Positions 35,519 to 45,410 are shown, counted from the first letter of the stretch. The stretch: DNA of 64,000 nucleotides from Marixanthomonas sp. SCSIO 43207 (GCF_019904255.1 NZ_CP063203.1:186001-250000); one strand, 5' to 3'. Made by a program: numbers and translations. Notes: generated by a model from the sequence alone, not told the origin.

Positions 35519-36994
35519 TTAATAAGCCTTTGCAAATAAGACTCTTGCAGAAGAAGGTTTTCCTGTAATAATACAGCTTCCTGCTTCTTTTTTGCCATCC
35601 AAAGGTATACAACGTATGGTTGCTTTGGTTTCATTTTTAATTTTTTCTTCAGTTTCAGAAGTACCATCCCAATGTGCTGAGACAAACCCACCTTTATTTT
35701 CTATTACTTCTTTAAATTCTTCATAGCTATTTACCTCGGTGGTGTGTTCTGCCCTATAATCAACTGCTTTTTTATAAAGATTCTCTTGAATTTCGGTCAT
35801 CAAACCTTGTACAGTAGTCACAACCTCATCTTGATTAACAAACTCCTTAGTCAAAGTATCACGCCTTGCTAATTCTACAGTTCCTTTTTCAACATCTTTG
35901 GGACCAATAGCTATACGAACAGGCACTCCTTTTAATTCGTATTCATTAAACTTCCACCCTGGTTTGTGCGTATCTCGATTGTCAAATTTTACTCGAATAC
36001 CTGCTTCACGTAATTGAGCTTGTAATTCTACAGCAACTTTACTTACTGCCTCAAATTGCTCATCATTTCTGTATATAGGAACAATTACCACTTGATCTGG
36101 CGCTAATTTGGGCGGTAACACCAAGCCATTATCATCACTATGCGTCATAATTAAAGCTCCCATTAATCGAGTAGAAACGCCCCAGGAAGTTGCCCAAACA
36201 TATTCTTGTTTTCCTTCTTTTGAAGCAAATTTTACATCAAAAGCTTTTGCAAAGTTTTGACCTAAAAAGTGTGATGTACCAGCTTGTAATGCTTTTCCAT
36301 CTTGCATTAATGCTTCAATACAATAGGTTTCTAGAGCTCCTGCAAAGCGTTCACTTTCAGTTTTAAGCCCTTTTACAACCGGAACTGCCATGTAATTTTC
36401 AACAAAATCTGCATATACATTCATCATTTGTTCTGCCTCTGCAATAGCTTCATCTTTGGTTGCGTGAGCGGTATGTCCTTCTTGCCATAAAAATTCTGCA
36501 GTGCGTAAAAAAAGACGTGTACGCATTTCCCACCGCACTACGTTAGCCCATTGATTTACCAAAATAGGTAAATCACGATACGACTGCACCCACTTTCTAT
36601 AGGTATCCCAAATAATAGTTTCAGAAGTAGGACGAACAATTAATTCTTCTTCCAGTTTAGCTTCAGGATCTACAACAATACCATTACCATCTTCATCATT
36701 TTTTAAACGATAATGAGTCACTACAGCACATTCTTTGGCAAAACCATCCACATGACTTGCTTCTTTACTGAAATAAGATTTTGGAATAAAAAGTGGAAAA
36801 TATGCATTTTGATGCCCAGTTTCTTTAAACATTCTATCCAACTCAGCTTGCATTTTTTCCCAAATTCCGAAACCGTAAGGTTTGATTACCATACAACCTC
36901 GAACGCCTGAGTTTTCAGCAAGGTCTGCCTTGATAACCAACTCATTATACCATTTTGAATAATCTTCAGCTCTTTTTGTTAAGTTCTTTGCCAT
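35519..36994 (-). CDS. proS: Proline--tRNA ligase, eukaryotic/archaeal-like (type 3)
   Basis: Class II synthetase of 491 residues without the bacterial editing insertion. It starts [20 protein letters not shown] and has [28 protein letters not shown], motif 2 [23 protein letters not shown], and motif 3 with [16 protein letters not shown]. The C-terminal zinc-binding-type domain ends RVLFAKAY. This form is usual in Bacteroidota. Its leader holds a small hairpin (37007-37023). Confidence 0.97.
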   Translation of the reverse strand: MAKNLTKRAEDYSKWYNELVIKADLAENSGVRGCMVIKPYGFGIWEKMQAELDRMFKETGHQNAYFPLFIPKSYFSKEASHVDGFAKECAVVTHYRLKNDEDGNGIVVDPEAKLEEELIVRPTSETIIWDTYRKWVQSYRDLPILVNQWANVVRWEMRTRLFLRTAEFLWQEGHTAHATKDEAIAEAEQMMNVYADFVENYMAVPVVKGLKTESERFAGALETYCIEALMQDGKALQAGTSHFLGQNFAKAFDVKFASKEGKQEYVWATSWGVSTRLMGALIMTHSDDNGLVLPPKLAPDQVVIVPIYRNDEQFEAVSKVAVELQAQLREAGIRVKFDNRDTHKPGWKFNEYELKGVPVRIAIGPKDVEKGTVELARRDTLTKEFVNQDEVVTTVQGLMTEIQENLYKKAVDYRAEHTTEVNSYEEFKEVIENKGGFVSAHWDGTSETEEKIKNETKATIRCIPLDGKKEAGSCIITGKPSSARVLFAKAY

Positions 36995-37006
36995 ATACGG
37001 TAGTTT

Positions 37007-37023
37007 GGCACAGCATTTGTGCC
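37007..37023 (-). promoter_or_regulatory. Small hairpin in the proS 5' leader
   Basis: GGCACA/TGTGCC, a perfect 6-bp stem with 5-nt loop (37007-37012 with 37018-37023), 12 nt before the proS start codon in the predicted roughly 60-nt leader. It could influence translation initiation; this is speculative. Confidence 0.35.
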
Positions 37024-37061
37024 TGTAGTGTTAAATAATTAGTTGTTTTCGTTTATCTCGA

Positions 37062-37089
37062 CAAAACTAGTTATTTTTAAGATGTTCAA
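37062..37089 (-). promoter_or_regulatory. Promoter of proS
   Basis: Minus-strand TAGTTTTG (37062-37069) with TTG at 37087-37089, spacing 17 nt (a second TTG at 37090-37092 gives 20). Confidence 0.6.
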
Positions 37090-37110
37090 CAATTAAAATA
37101 AATAGCAGTT

Positions 37111-38145
37111 ATGCAACCAATATATACCACAAAAAAATTTCACCTCCCGTATTTCTTCATGGGATTTGTAGCTCTTTTACTCACTTCTTGCGGAACATAC
37201 AACACAGGATATTCAGATAGTGATGGAATTTACGATTCTAATCAAGATGCTGTTGCTGTTGAAGAAGAAACCAGTAGTGAAAGAGGGAATTATTACAAAC
37301 AATACTTTAATACCAAGGCAAACGAACTTCAAGACATTCCTGAAGACGAAGATTTGGTTTTTACAGATATTGAAGCCTATACCACATCAGAATACCTAGA
37401 TGATGAAGGAAATATCGTTATCGAGGAAAGAGGTTCTTATGAAGATGGATATGGACCTTGGGGTAGTAATTCTGAAGAAGTTACAGTAAATATTTATAAT
37501 AACAGTGGATTTAACTTTGGCTATTGGAATAGTCCTTATTGGGGTTACAATAGTTTTTGGGGGTATCCATACAGCTTTTATAGCCCTTATTGGTCATGGA
37601 GCATAGGCTGGGGACATCCTTTCTACGGTTATTACGGTTGGGGCTACCCATTCCACTACGGCTATGGTGGCTATTTCCCATACTACTATAACCACCATTA
37701 TGCTTACGGAGGTTATTACGGAAACCATTATTATGATGGCGTTTCTTATAACCGAGGCAGAAGAAATACAGATTATGGAAGAACTGTTAATTCTCGCGGT
37801 AGATCAAATGTTGATAGCAGAACAGACAGAAGCCGAACTTCCTATTCAAGATCTGAACTTAGAAGACGTGTTGAAGCTAGAAACAATGCACGGTCTAAAA
37901 GATCATCTGTGCGAAGAAACAGCACTTTTAGCAGGTCAAATAACAACTCAGTAAGAAGAAGTAATACTCAATCGGTACGTAGAAGCAACTCTAATTCTAG
38001 AAGAACACGATCTTACTCGCCTTCATCTAGAAGTTCTAGAAATTCATCCAGCAACTTTAATAGTTCAAGAAGATCAAGTTCTTCGAGTTCAGGAAGTAGA
38101 CGAAGCAGCGGCGGAAGCAGCAGCCGAGGTGGCGGACGCGGATAA
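37111..38145 (+). CDS. Low-complexity Gly/Tyr- and Arg/Ser-rich lipoprotein
   Basis: 344 residues. An N-terminal signal ends in a lipobox (LLLTSC, Cys27). An acidic region (about 31-125) is followed by an aromatic segment of Tyr, Gly, Trp, Phe and Pro (about 133-212) and a strongly basic tail of Arg, Ser and Asn (about 214-344) with RGRR- and RGGGRG-type ends. No known domain. Envelope location is inferred from the lipobox. Located upstream of a FadL-like porin (30 bp gap), so the two may be expressed together. Similar proteins occur beside proS and ompP1 in other flavobacteria, to my knowledge without assigned function. Confidence 0.75.
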   Translation: MQPIYTTKKFHLPYFFMGFVALLLTSCGTYNTGYSDSDGIYDSNQDAVAVEEETSSERGNYYKQYFNTKANELQDIPEDEDLVFTDIEAYTTSEYLDDEGNIVIEERGSYEDGYGPWGSNSEEVTVNIYNNSGFNFGYWNSPYWGYNSFWGYPYSFYSPYWSWSIGWGHPFYGYYGWGYPFHYGYGGYFPYYYNHHYAYGGYYGNHYYDGVSYNRGRRNTDYGRTVNSRGRSNVDSRTDRSRTSYSRSELRRRVEARNNARSKRSSVRRNSTFSRSNNNSVRRSNTQSVRRSNSNSRRTRSYSPSSRSSRNSSSNFNSSRRSSSSSSGSRRSSGGSSSRGGGRG

Positions 38146-38175
38146 ATCAAACAACAAACAAAAAATTACATTGCT

Positions 38176-39696
38176 ATGAAAAGAGTTTTTTTCTTCCTCA
38201 TACTAGCCCTTTCTATGGGCACACTGTACGCCCAAGGAATAGTTGATGGCCTACGATATTCTCAAGACAATATAACTGGTACTGCTAGATTTAACGCTCT
38301 AAGTGGAGCATTTGGAGCCCTAGGTGGTGACTTATCAGCAATGGCTATTAATCCGGCTGGTAGTGCTGTTTTTTTACGTAATGAAGCCAGCGTTTCTGCT
38401 CGTTTTTTAGATCGTGAAAATGAAGCGTCTTACTTCGGTACCCTTACCGGAAGTCTCGAAAACGACATCAACCTTAATCAAGCCGGAGGAGTGTTTGTTT
38501 TTGACAACGCAGACGAAAACTCTCTTTGGAAAAAATTTACATTGGGTGTTGGGTATAACAACAATCAAAGTTTTGACAATGAACTTTTTATAGCCGGAAA
38601 CGGAAACACATCTATATCAAACTTCTTTCTTCAGCAAGCACAAGGTATTCCTTTAAACTCATTGCAACTACAGGGTAATGAAACCATTTCAGATTTGTAC
38701 AGCTTTTTAGGACAAAATCAAGGAGTTGCTGCTCAAAATGCATTTTTAGGATATCAAGGATTTATATTTGACCCGGTTGATCCAGAAAATTCAAATAACA
38801 CACAATATACTTCAAACGTAGGTTCTGGTAATTTTAATCAAGAATATACTTTTTTAAGTGAAGGTTACAGCGGAAAATACACCTTAAATTTAGCTACTCA
38901 ATTTACAGATGATTATTACTTCGGAATTAATCTAAACTCTCACGTAATTGATTATCAACAAAGCACTTTTTTATACGAAACCAATAACAACCAAGGTAGT
39001 ACGGTAAATCAAATTGGATTTCAAAACAACCTTTCGGTGTTAGGTTCTGGATTTTCAGCTCAGCTAGGTGGTATCGCCAAAGTTGCAGATTACCTACGCT
39101 TAGGGCTTACGTATGACACACCAACTTGGTATACTATTTCAGAAGAAACTTCACAATATCTTGAAACGCAACGTACCATTGAAGGTCAAACAAATACGGC
39201 AATAATTGATCCGCGAATTTTAAATATTTATGAAGATTACACCCTTCGCACTCCCGGAAAAGTAACGGCCAGTGCTGCTTATATTTTTGGTAAAGACGGT
39301 TTAATTAGCTTTAATTATTCGTACAAGGATTTTTCTGAAATCACTTTTAAGCCTACTTCAGACCCTAGTTTTTCTGCATTAAATTCAAATATCAACAACA
39401 CACTTACCGCAGCATCTACATACCGTATTGGCGGGGAATATCGTATTGAAAATTTGAGCTTACGCGCAGGGTATCGTTTTGAAGAAAGCCCCTATAAAAA
39501 TAAAGAAATAGTTGATGACTTAACCAGTTTTTCACTGGGTACAGGCTACAACTTTGGATCGTATTATTTTGATTTCTCATACAGCTGGATTGAACAAGAT
39601 AGACAACAACAACTGTACAATGTGGGCTTAACAGATCGTGCTGCGGTAAACACTACAGATAGTTCACTTGTATTTACATTTGGATTAAAATTATAA
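38176..39696 (+). CDS. OmpP1/FadL/TodX family outer membrane transport protein
   Basis: 506 residues: signal peptide MKRVFFFLILALSMGTLYAQ, then a beta-barrel pattern. The FadL-family N-terminal motif is NITGTARFNALSGAFGALGGDLSAMAINPAGSAVF, where NPAG is typical, and the last strand ends in an aromatic/hydrophobic segment (SLVFTFGLKL). FadL proteins move hydrophobic molecules such as fatty acids across the outer membrane; the substrate here is unknown. Follows the GY/RS-rich lipoprotein by 30 bp. Its stop codon is back to back with that of the convergent protease gene (TTATAA). Confidence 0.88.
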   Translation: MKRVFFFLILALSMGTLYAQGIVDGLRYSQDNITGTARFNALSGAFGALGGDLSAMAINPAGSAVFLRNEASVSARFLDRENEASYFGTLTGSLENDINLNQAGGVFVFDNADENSLWKKFTLGVGYNNNQSFDNELFIAGNGNTSISNFFLQQAQGIPLNSLQLQGNETISDLYSFLGQNQGVAAQNAFLGYQGFIFDPVDPENSNNTQYTSNVGSGNFNQEYTFLSEGYSGKYTLNLATQFTDDYYFGINLNSHVIDYQQSTFLYETNNNQGSTVNQIGFQNNLSVLGSGFSAQLGGIAKVADYLRLGLTYDTPTWYTISEETSQYLETQRTIEGQTNTAIIDPRILNIYEDYTLRTPGKVTASAAYIFGKDGLISFNYSYKDFSEITFKPTSDPSFSALNSNINNTLTAASTYRIGGEYRIENLSLRAGYRFEESPYKNKEIVDDLTSFSLGTGYNFGSYYFDFSYSWIEQDRQQQLYNVGLTDRAAVNTTDSSLVFTFGLKL

Positions 39697-41055
39697 TACT
39701 TTTTCTAAGCGAAAACTCACCTTAAACTTTCTATTATTTCGTAAAATTTCAAGGTTAATTCTTTTTCCTTCTTCTGAAGAGAAAAGCGTATTGAGTTCTT
39801 GTAATTTGTACTTATGAATAGGTCTACCATTATATTTGGTTATTTCATCACCTTTTAAAATACCAGATTTTTCAGCTACTGAATTTTTTCTAATTTCGGC
39901 TACAACGTACCTGGGAACTAAAAAAATTTCGGTTTTTGAATAGATATTAAATGCTTTGTATCCGGTTGAACTTTTTAATTCGCTAAACCTTGAGCCTACC
40001 GTAGCTGTACGTTCTTCAAGTGATTGTTTTTCTGTGTACACATCAACTCCATCATGCTCAATTGTCAATCCACTCATATTATAATGAAAAGGATCTGAAA
40101 AATATCTGTTTGGCTTAAGCATTACTTTTTTGTTGGGGTAATCCATGGTTACGGTAAAACGTTTTAAGAAATCACCGCCCAGGCTTCCGTCGCGTTCAAT
40201 ATAAAGTTCTAGATTTTCAGTAGCTTCTTTATTAGGAAAAGCTACATTGACAGATTCAAGTTCAAAAGTTTCTGCTCGTACCGATTGAAGACGGGATCGC
40301 TTTCCATAAATATGACCGCTTAAGCCAAGTCCTAAAAAATCTTCAAAATAATTTTTTGGGTTTTCTTTTAAATACCCCTGTGGTTTAAACAACCATACAG
40401 CATCACTAGAACCACTATCGAGCAATAGGGTAACTTCTTTATTTTGGTTTTCAGACTTTACTACTACATCAACGTAAGGTTTGTCTTTATAAAATTTCAG
40501 ATCTAACACCTCACACCTTCTACATTTCTTATATGAATATTGACTTGGTTTGTAAAATTTTATTTTTTTTGAAGTATAACTTGTTTTGACAATAAAACTT
40601 TCAAAAAAATCTAGCCCTATAATACCATTTATGGGCACTCCCATTCTAGGCGAAAGGTTTAAGGAGTTTTCAAAAATCACATAAATTGTATGATTTTTAC
40701 TGATAGCGTTGCCTATTTTTATTTCGTTATTTTCACTCTTCAAACCTCTTAAAAAACCGCCTTCTCCCAATCCTCTAATGTTGACTGGTTTTGTTTCTTT
40801 TAGTTCAACAGAATCTTGTTTGGCTAGACTGAATATTATCGTAGATTTAACACCGGTATCAAGTAAAAAAGAAAGAGGTGTTCCATTTACTTCTACAGGA
40901 ATAATTACCAGGTTATTGATTAAGTCAAAAGACACTTTATCTCTTTTATCACCTTCAGGAAGCGCAAAACTTCCTTGTGAAAAAACATTCACCTTACTAC
41001 CCAGAAGAATGCTTGTCCATACTACAATTAAGAATATGTTTTTTAGTACTTTCAA
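39691..41055 (-). CDS. Retropepsin-like aspartyl protease with PDZ domain
   Basis: 454 residues: an N-terminal signal or membrane segment (about 5-26), two aspartyl-protease half-domains with catalytic motifs LLDTG (Asp66) and LLDSG (Asp213), and a C-terminal PDZ domain (about 385-450; VAEKSGILKGDEITKYNGRPI). Because both half-domains are in one chain it may act as a monomer. Two cysteines in KKCRRCE (178-181) sit between the halves. Periplasmic or surface by inference. It overlaps the FadL-like gene by 6 bp at the stop codons. Confidence 0.87.
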   Translation of the reverse strand: MKVLKNIFLIVVWTSILLGSKVNVFSQGSFALPEGDKRDKVSFDLINNLVIIPVEVNGTPLSFLLDTGVKSTIIFSLAKQDSVELKETKPVNIRGLGEGGFLRGLKSENNEIKIGNAISKNHTIYVIFENSLNLSPRMGVPINGIIGLDFFESFIVKTSYTSKKIKFYKPSQYSYKKCRRCEVLDLKFYKDKPYVDVVVKSENQNKEVTLLLDSGSSDAVWLFKPQGYLKENPKNYFEDFLGLGLSGHIYGKRSRLQSVRAETFELESVNVAFPNKEATENLELYIERDGSLGGDFLKRFTVTMDYPNKKVMLKPNRYFSDPFHYNMSGLTIEHDGVDVYTEKQSLEERTATVGSRFSELKSSTGYKAFNIYSKTEIFLVPRYVVAEIRKNSVAEKSGILKGDEITKYNGRPIHKYKLQELNTLFSSEEGKRINLEILRNNRKFKVSFRLEKVL

Positions 41056-41150
41056 ACTGTATTAAGATAAAAAAAATTAATGAAAGAAACCCCATTTGGG
41101 TATGTAATTATAAATATATTTCAGACCTTTGTTGGCTAAAACTTCAAGCT

Positions 41151-42344
41151 ATGCCTAAAGTATCTGTAAAAGGGCAAAACATGCCCGAATCTCCTATTAG
41201 AAAATTAGTTCCTTTTGCTGAAAAGGCCTATAAAGCAAATAAAAAGGTTTATCACTTAAATATTGGACAGCCAGACATTAAAACTCCACAAGTTGCGATG
41301 GATGCTGTAAGTTTACACCACTTAGATATTTTGGCATATACTCGCTCTGAAGGGTCTGAGGGTTATCGAAAAAAGATAGCAAACTATTATCAAGACCAGG
41401 ACATTCCTGTAAATCACGATGAAATTATTGTAACTACAGGTGGTAGTGAGGCTTTATTATTTGCAATGGGAAGTATTGCAGATGTGGGTGATGAAATTAT
41501 AATCCCTGAACCTTTTTACGCAAATTACAATGGCTTTGCCACTGCTTCTGGTGTATCTATTGTTCCGGTTATTTCAAAGATAGAAAACAACTTTGCCCTA
41601 CCTCCTATTTCAGAATTTGAAAAGCTAATCACACCCAAAACCAAAGCAATATTAATTTGCAATCCGGGAAATCCGACCGGGTATTTATATTCAAAAGAAG
41701 AAATACAAAAATTAGCTGCTATTGTAAAAAAACACGATTTATTTTTGGTAGCAGACGAGGTATACCGTGAGTTTGTGTATGGAGATGAAAAACACTATTC
41801 TATTCTTCAAGAAGAAAGCCTAACTGAAAACGGAATTATTATCGATTCTGTATCAAAACGCTACAGTATGTGTGGTGCTCGCATTGGCTGTTTAGTTACA
41901 AAAAACAAGCAAGTATTAAGTACTGCTTTAAAATTTGCACAAGCACGATTAAGTCCACCAACATTTGCTCAAATTGCTAGTGAAGCTGCATTAAAAACTC
42001 CTCAAAGCTATTTTGATGAAGTTACCAAAGAATACAAAGAACGTCGTGATTTATTGGTTGAAAAACTACGTGAAATTCCAGGCGTTAAAGTAGGTGAACC
42101 TAAAGGAGCTTTTTACTGTATAGCAGAGTTACCTGTTAAAGACAGCGATGTGTTTGCGCAATGGTTACTTGAAGAGTTTGATGTAGATGGTGAGACGATA
42201 ATGGTAGCTCCAGCTGCTGGATTCTACTCTACACCCGGAGTAGGTAAAAACCAAGTGCGTATTGCGTATGTTCTTAAAAAAGAAAGTCTTTTAAAAGCTG
42301 TAAACATATTAAAGATTGCTCTTGAACAATACCCAAACAATTAA
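41151..42344 (+). CDS. PLP-dependent aminotransferase, class I/II (aspartate aminotransferase-like)
   Basis: 397 residues starting MPKVSVKGQNMPESPIRKL. Family marks are HLNIGQPDI, TTGGSEALLF, NPGNPTGYLYSKEE (171-177 plus), ADEVYREFVY (Asp202, Tyr) and the PLP-Schiff-base lysine Lys236 in SVSKRYSMCGAR. The closest general class is AspB-like (fold type I); the exact amino acid pair is not determined. The frame extends upstream to 40977, but that part overlaps the divergent protease gene and is not conserved. Overlaps murB by 1 nt. Confidence 0.92.
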   Translation: MPKVSVKGQNMPESPIRKLVPFAEKAYKANKKVYHLNIGQPDIKTPQVAMDAVSLHHLDILAYTRSEGSEGYRKKIANYYQDQDIPVNHDEIIVTTGGSEALLFAMGSIADVGDEIIIPEPFYANYNGFATASGVSIVPVISKIENNFALPPISEFEKLITPKTKAILICNPGNPTGYLYSKEEIQKLAAIVKKHDLFLVADEVYREFVYGDEKHYSILQEESLTENGIIIDSVSKRYSMCGARIGCLVTKNKQVLSTALKFAQARLSPPTFAQIASEAALKTPQSYFDEVTKEYKERRDLLVEKLREIPGVKVGEPKGAFYCIAELPVKDSDVFAQWLLEEFDVDGETIMVAPAAGFYSTPGVGKNQVRIAYVLKKESLLKAVNILKIALEQYPNN

Positions 42345-43357
42345 TGCAGATTGAAGAAAATAAATCACTTAAAGATTATAACACTTTTGGCATAGCTTGT
42401 TCTGCTAGATATTTTGTTGAAATTACTTCAATAGAAGAATTAAAAGAAATACTAGCTAACCAAAATTATACTGAAAGATTTATTCTAGGAGGCGGCAGTA
42501 ACATGCTGCTTACCAAAGACATTGATGCCCTTGTAATACATGTAAACTTAAAAGGGATTAAAATTATTTCTGAAACAGATACCCATGTCACCTTACAAGC
42601 TATGGCCGGTGAAAATTGGCACGAATTTGTACAATTTTGTATTCAAGAAAATTATGGTGGAATAGAAAATCTTTCTTTAATCCCCGGCAATGTAGGCACT
42701 GCTCCCATTCAAAATATTGGTGCATATGGTGTAGAATTAAAAGATGTATTTGTGTCTTGCAATACGGTAGAAATTGCTTCTACAAAAGAACAGGAGTTTA
42801 CTAAAAAAGACTGCAACTTTGGCTATCGAAATTCTATTTTTAAAAACGAAGCAAAAGGAAAGTACATCATAACATCTGTTACGTTTCAGCTTACAAAAAC
42901 AAACCATAATTTGAATACAGATTATGGTGCTATACAGCAAAATTTATCTGAAAAAAACATTGAAAATCCTAGTATTTCAGATATTTCTGAAGCGGTTATA
43001 GCCATTAGGCAATCAAAGCTTCCTGATCCTAAAAAACTAGGAAACAGCGGCAGCTTTTTTAAAAACCCCATTGTTGGTTCAGAAAAGTTTAAACAATTTA
43101 AAATCGATAACCCAGACGCTCCGTATTACCAATTATCACCTAGTGAATACAAGATTCCTGCGGGTTGGCTGATAGAACAAGCCGGTTTTAAAGGCAAACG
43201 TTATGATGATGCTGGAGTTCATAAAAACCAAGCTTTGGTTTTAGTAAACTACGGCAATGCTTCTGGTAACGATATCTGGCAGCTGGCCTTAACAATTCAA
43301 CAGAAAGTTAAAGACCAATTTGGTATTTTTATTGAGCCTGAGGTAAACGTTTTTTAA
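42344..43357 (+). CDS. murB: UDP-N-acetylmuramate dehydrogenase
   Basis: Reduces UDP-GlcNAc-enolpyruvate to UDP-MurNAc with NADPH and FAD. The 337 residues show the type I MurB pattern: NTFGIACSARYFVEI, FILGGGSNMLLT (FAD), GIENLSLIPGNVGTAPIQNIGAYGVE, YRNSIFK, GNSGSFFKNP (catalytic Ser), and the terminal IEPEVNVF. Coupled to the aminotransferase gene (TAATG). Its stop shares the TTAA tetranucleotide 43354-43357 with the convergent fasciclin gene. Confidence 0.97.
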   Translation: MQIEENKSLKDYNTFGIACSARYFVEITSIEELKEILANQNYTERFILGGGSNMLLTKDIDALVIHVNLKGIKIISETDTHVTLQAMAGENWHEFVQFCIQENYGGIENLSLIPGNVGTAPIQNIGAYGVELKDVFVSCNTVEIASTKEQEFTKKDCNFGYRNSIFKNEAKGKYIITSVTFQLTKTNHNLNTDYGAIQQNLSEKNIENPSISDISEAVIAIRQSKLPDPKKLGNSGSFFKNPIVGSEKFKQFKIDNPDAPYYQLSPSEYKIPAGWLIEQAGFKGKRYDDAGVHKNQALVLVNYGNASGNDIWQLALTIQQKVKDQFGIFIEPEVNVF

Positions 43358-43965
43358 TCAACAAAAAGTACTTTGTCTAATACGTGAACAACACCGTTAG
43401 AGCCATTGATATCACTTTTACCTACAAGAGCTTTATTTCCGTTTTCATCTTCAATCATAATATCCATTCCACTTTTAACGACAGTTAAAGTTTTTCCTCC
43501 CAACGTTTTTAAAGTATTTGAACCTCCTTTACCTTTTTGCAACAAAGCAGAAGAAGCTATATCTCCTTCAACCATATGGTTTTTGAGCAGTGTACTTAAG
43601 GCTTCTTTATTTTTTACATTTAAAAGATTTTTTTTCTTTTCAGCAGGGATGCTGTCAAACGCTGCATTTGAAGGAGCAAAAATTGTATATGGTCCTTCAT
43701 TTTTTGACAACATTTCAGTAAGACCCGTAGTCACCAATGCACTCGCATAATTCTTAGTTTCACCTGTTACCATTAGCTTTGACATAACACTATTAAGTCG
43801 TTCCTTTTCTTCAACAGTCAATTCTTTTTTAACTTGCTGAACTTTTTGTGGAGCTTCTTTTATAATTTCATCTTCAACTTTTATAGTTTCCTTTTTATCA
43901 TTTTTACAAGCAATAAAGCTGCTAAACACTAAAACAGAAAAAAATAATTGGGTAACACGTTTCAT
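43354..43965 (-). CDS. Fasciclin domain lipoprotein
   Basis: 203 residues: signal ending in a lipobox (SSFIAC, Cys20), a charged Lys/Glu linker (21-60), then one fasciclin (FAS1) domain (about 62-203). It has the H1 motif TIFAPSNAAFDSIP, the LLKNHMVEG segment and the H2-like NGVVHVLDKVLF. FAS1 domains mediate adhesion and binding; a surface or periplasmic adhesive role is inferred. Confidence 0.9.
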   Translation of the reverse strand: MKRVTQLFFSVLVFSSFIACKNDKKETIKVEDEIIKEAPQKVQQVKKELTVEEKERLNSVMSKLMVTGETKNYASALVTTGLTEMLSKNEGPYTIFAPSNAAFDSIPAEKKKNLLNVKNKEALSTLLKNHMVEGDIASSALLQKGKGGSNTLKTLGGKTLTVVKSGMDIMIEDENGNKALVGKSDINGSNGVVHVLDKVLFVD

Positions 43966-44033
43966 ACGTTAATTTTTAATGGATTTTAACGCTAAAATTA
44001 ACTAAAATCCCACCACATCACCAAGAAAGATTG

Positions 44034-44041
44034 TATTTTTG
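44034..44041 (+). promoter_or_regulatory. -7 element of the 67-residue membrane protein gene
   Basis: TATTTTTG (TAnnTTTG), 17 nt before the ATG at 44059. Confidence 0.5.
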
Positions 44042-44058
44042 CACTATAAAATATAGTT

Positions 44059-44262
44059 ATGGGAATTTTACTTATTACAGTTCTATTGTTGTTATTGGCT
44101 TTTGCCGGTATTGCCATAAAAATATGGGGTAAAAAAGACGGCAAATTTGCCGGTACCTGCGCAAGTCAAAATCCATTCTTAAATAAAGAGGGCGAAGCTT
44201 GTGGTTTCTGCGGAAAGTCGCCAGATCAATTTGAAAATTGTTCTGAAACGTCACACAAATAA
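44059..44262 (+). CDS. Small membrane-anchored protein with four cysteines
   Basis: 67 residues: one N-terminal transmembrane helix (about 2-22), then a short soluble tail with Cys34, Cys48, Cys51 and Cys61 (TCASQ, ACGFCGK, NCSE). The CxxC pair and overall C-x13-C-x2-C-x9-C spacing could hold a metal ion or an iron-sulfur centre, or form disulfides. It has its own -7 element and precedes the glycosyltransferase by 53 bp. I recognise it only as a type recurring in Flavobacteriia without known function. Confidence 0.8.
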   Translation: MGILLITVLLLLLAFAGIAIKIWGKKDGKFAGTCASQNPFLNKEGEACGFCGKSPDQFENCSETSHK

Positions 44263-44315
44263 TTTAAATTGATTTTCTTACAAACGTTTCAAGAACCCTA
44301 AATCGTTTATAGCCT

Positions 44316-45410
44316 ATGGTGCTACTTTACGCGCTCATTGTAGTGGTTTTAATCAATTGTGGGTATTTCTTTCTTTTTTCTAAGTTTTCATTTTTTACTT
44401 TTCCTGAAATTACTTCAGAAAAAAACTATCCGGTTTCTCTTATTGTTTGTGCAAAAAACGAAGCTGAAAATCTTCAAAAACACATTCCGCTTTGGTTAAA
44501 CCAAAACCATCCAGATTATGAATTAATCCTAATTGATGATGCGTCAATCGATGATACATTGGAGGTTATGGAATCGTTTCAGAATGAGTATCCACAAATA
44601 CAGATTGTTAAAGTAAAAAACAACGAGGCATTTTGGGCAAATAAAAAATATGCACTTACCTTAGGTCTTAAACGTGCAAAAAATCAGCGTTTGTTATTTA
44701 CCGATGCCGATTGCAAACCCGCTTCAAATGAGTGGCTAAGTACTATGACGGCTGAGTTTTCAGAAGAAAAACAATTAATTTTAGGTTATGGTGCGTATCA
44801 AAAAGGCAGAGGGTTACTTAATCGATTAATTCGTTTTGAGACGTTAATGACAGCGCTTCAGTATTTTTCATATGCAAAAGCAAAAATACCTTACATGGGC
44901 GTAGGTAGAAATTTGGCCTACACTGCAAAATTATATTATGACAATAAAGGGTTTATGTCACATATAAAAGTTCCATCTGGCGATGATGATCTTTTTGTAA
45001 ATGAAGCTGCAACCCCCAATAATACTGCAATTTGTGTTTCTGAAAAAGCCTTTACCTACTCAATACCTAAAACAACCTGGAACGAATGGTGGCGTCAAAA
45101 AAAGAGACACATTACCACTGCAAAATTGTACAAACCGCTTCACAAGTTTTTATTGGTACTATATTATTTATCGACAATTTCTTTTTGGGTATTAGCTGTG
45201 TTAACGCTTATTTTTTCAAGCTGGAAACTTGCTTTACCTATTGTTATTTTTCGCTTTTTAATTGAATATATAGTTGTAGGAAAAGCTGCAAACAAACTTG
45301 GTGAAAAAGACCTAATTCCATTCATTCCTTTTTTTGAACTGTTTTTAGTATGCTATCAAATGAGTATCTTTATTTCAAATAGCAGAACAAAACAAAGTAG
45401 GTGGAAGTAA
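44316..45410 (+). CDS. Family 2 glycosyltransferase, membrane-bound
   Basis: 364 residues with an N-terminal membrane helix (about 4-28), a GT-A catalytic domain (SLIVCAKNEAENL, LIDDASIDDTL at 72-82, FTDADCKP with the DxD-like TDAD at 129-132, SGDDDLFVN, and WWRQKKRH as the QxxRW-like element), and two or three C-terminal membrane helices. Probably builds a cell-surface polysaccharide or lipid-linked sugar. Its last 10 bp overlap the sigma factor gene. Confidence 0.9.
   Translation: MVLLYALIVVVLINCGYFFLFSKFSFFTFPEITSEKNYPVSLIVCAKNEAENLQKHIPLWLNQNHPDYELILIDDASIDDTLEVMESFQNEYPQIQIVKVKNNEAFWANKKYALTLGLKRAKNQRLLFTDADCKPASNEWLSTMTAEFSEEKQLILGYGAYQKGRGLLNRLIRFETLMTALQYFSYAKAKIPYMGVGRNLAYTAKLYYDNKGFMSHIKVPSGDDDLFVNEAATPNNTAICVSEKAFTYSIPKTTWNEWWRQKKRHITTAKLYKPLHKFLLVLYYLSTISFWVLAVLTLIFSSWKLALPIVIFRFLIEYIVVGKAANKLGEKDLIPFIPFFELFLVCYQMSIFISNSRTKQSRWK

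Noticed and set aside
40977-41150. N-terminal extension of the aminotransferase
   Set aside because: This part overlaps the divergent protease gene and does not resemble the family; the ATG at 41151 gives the expected N-terminus.
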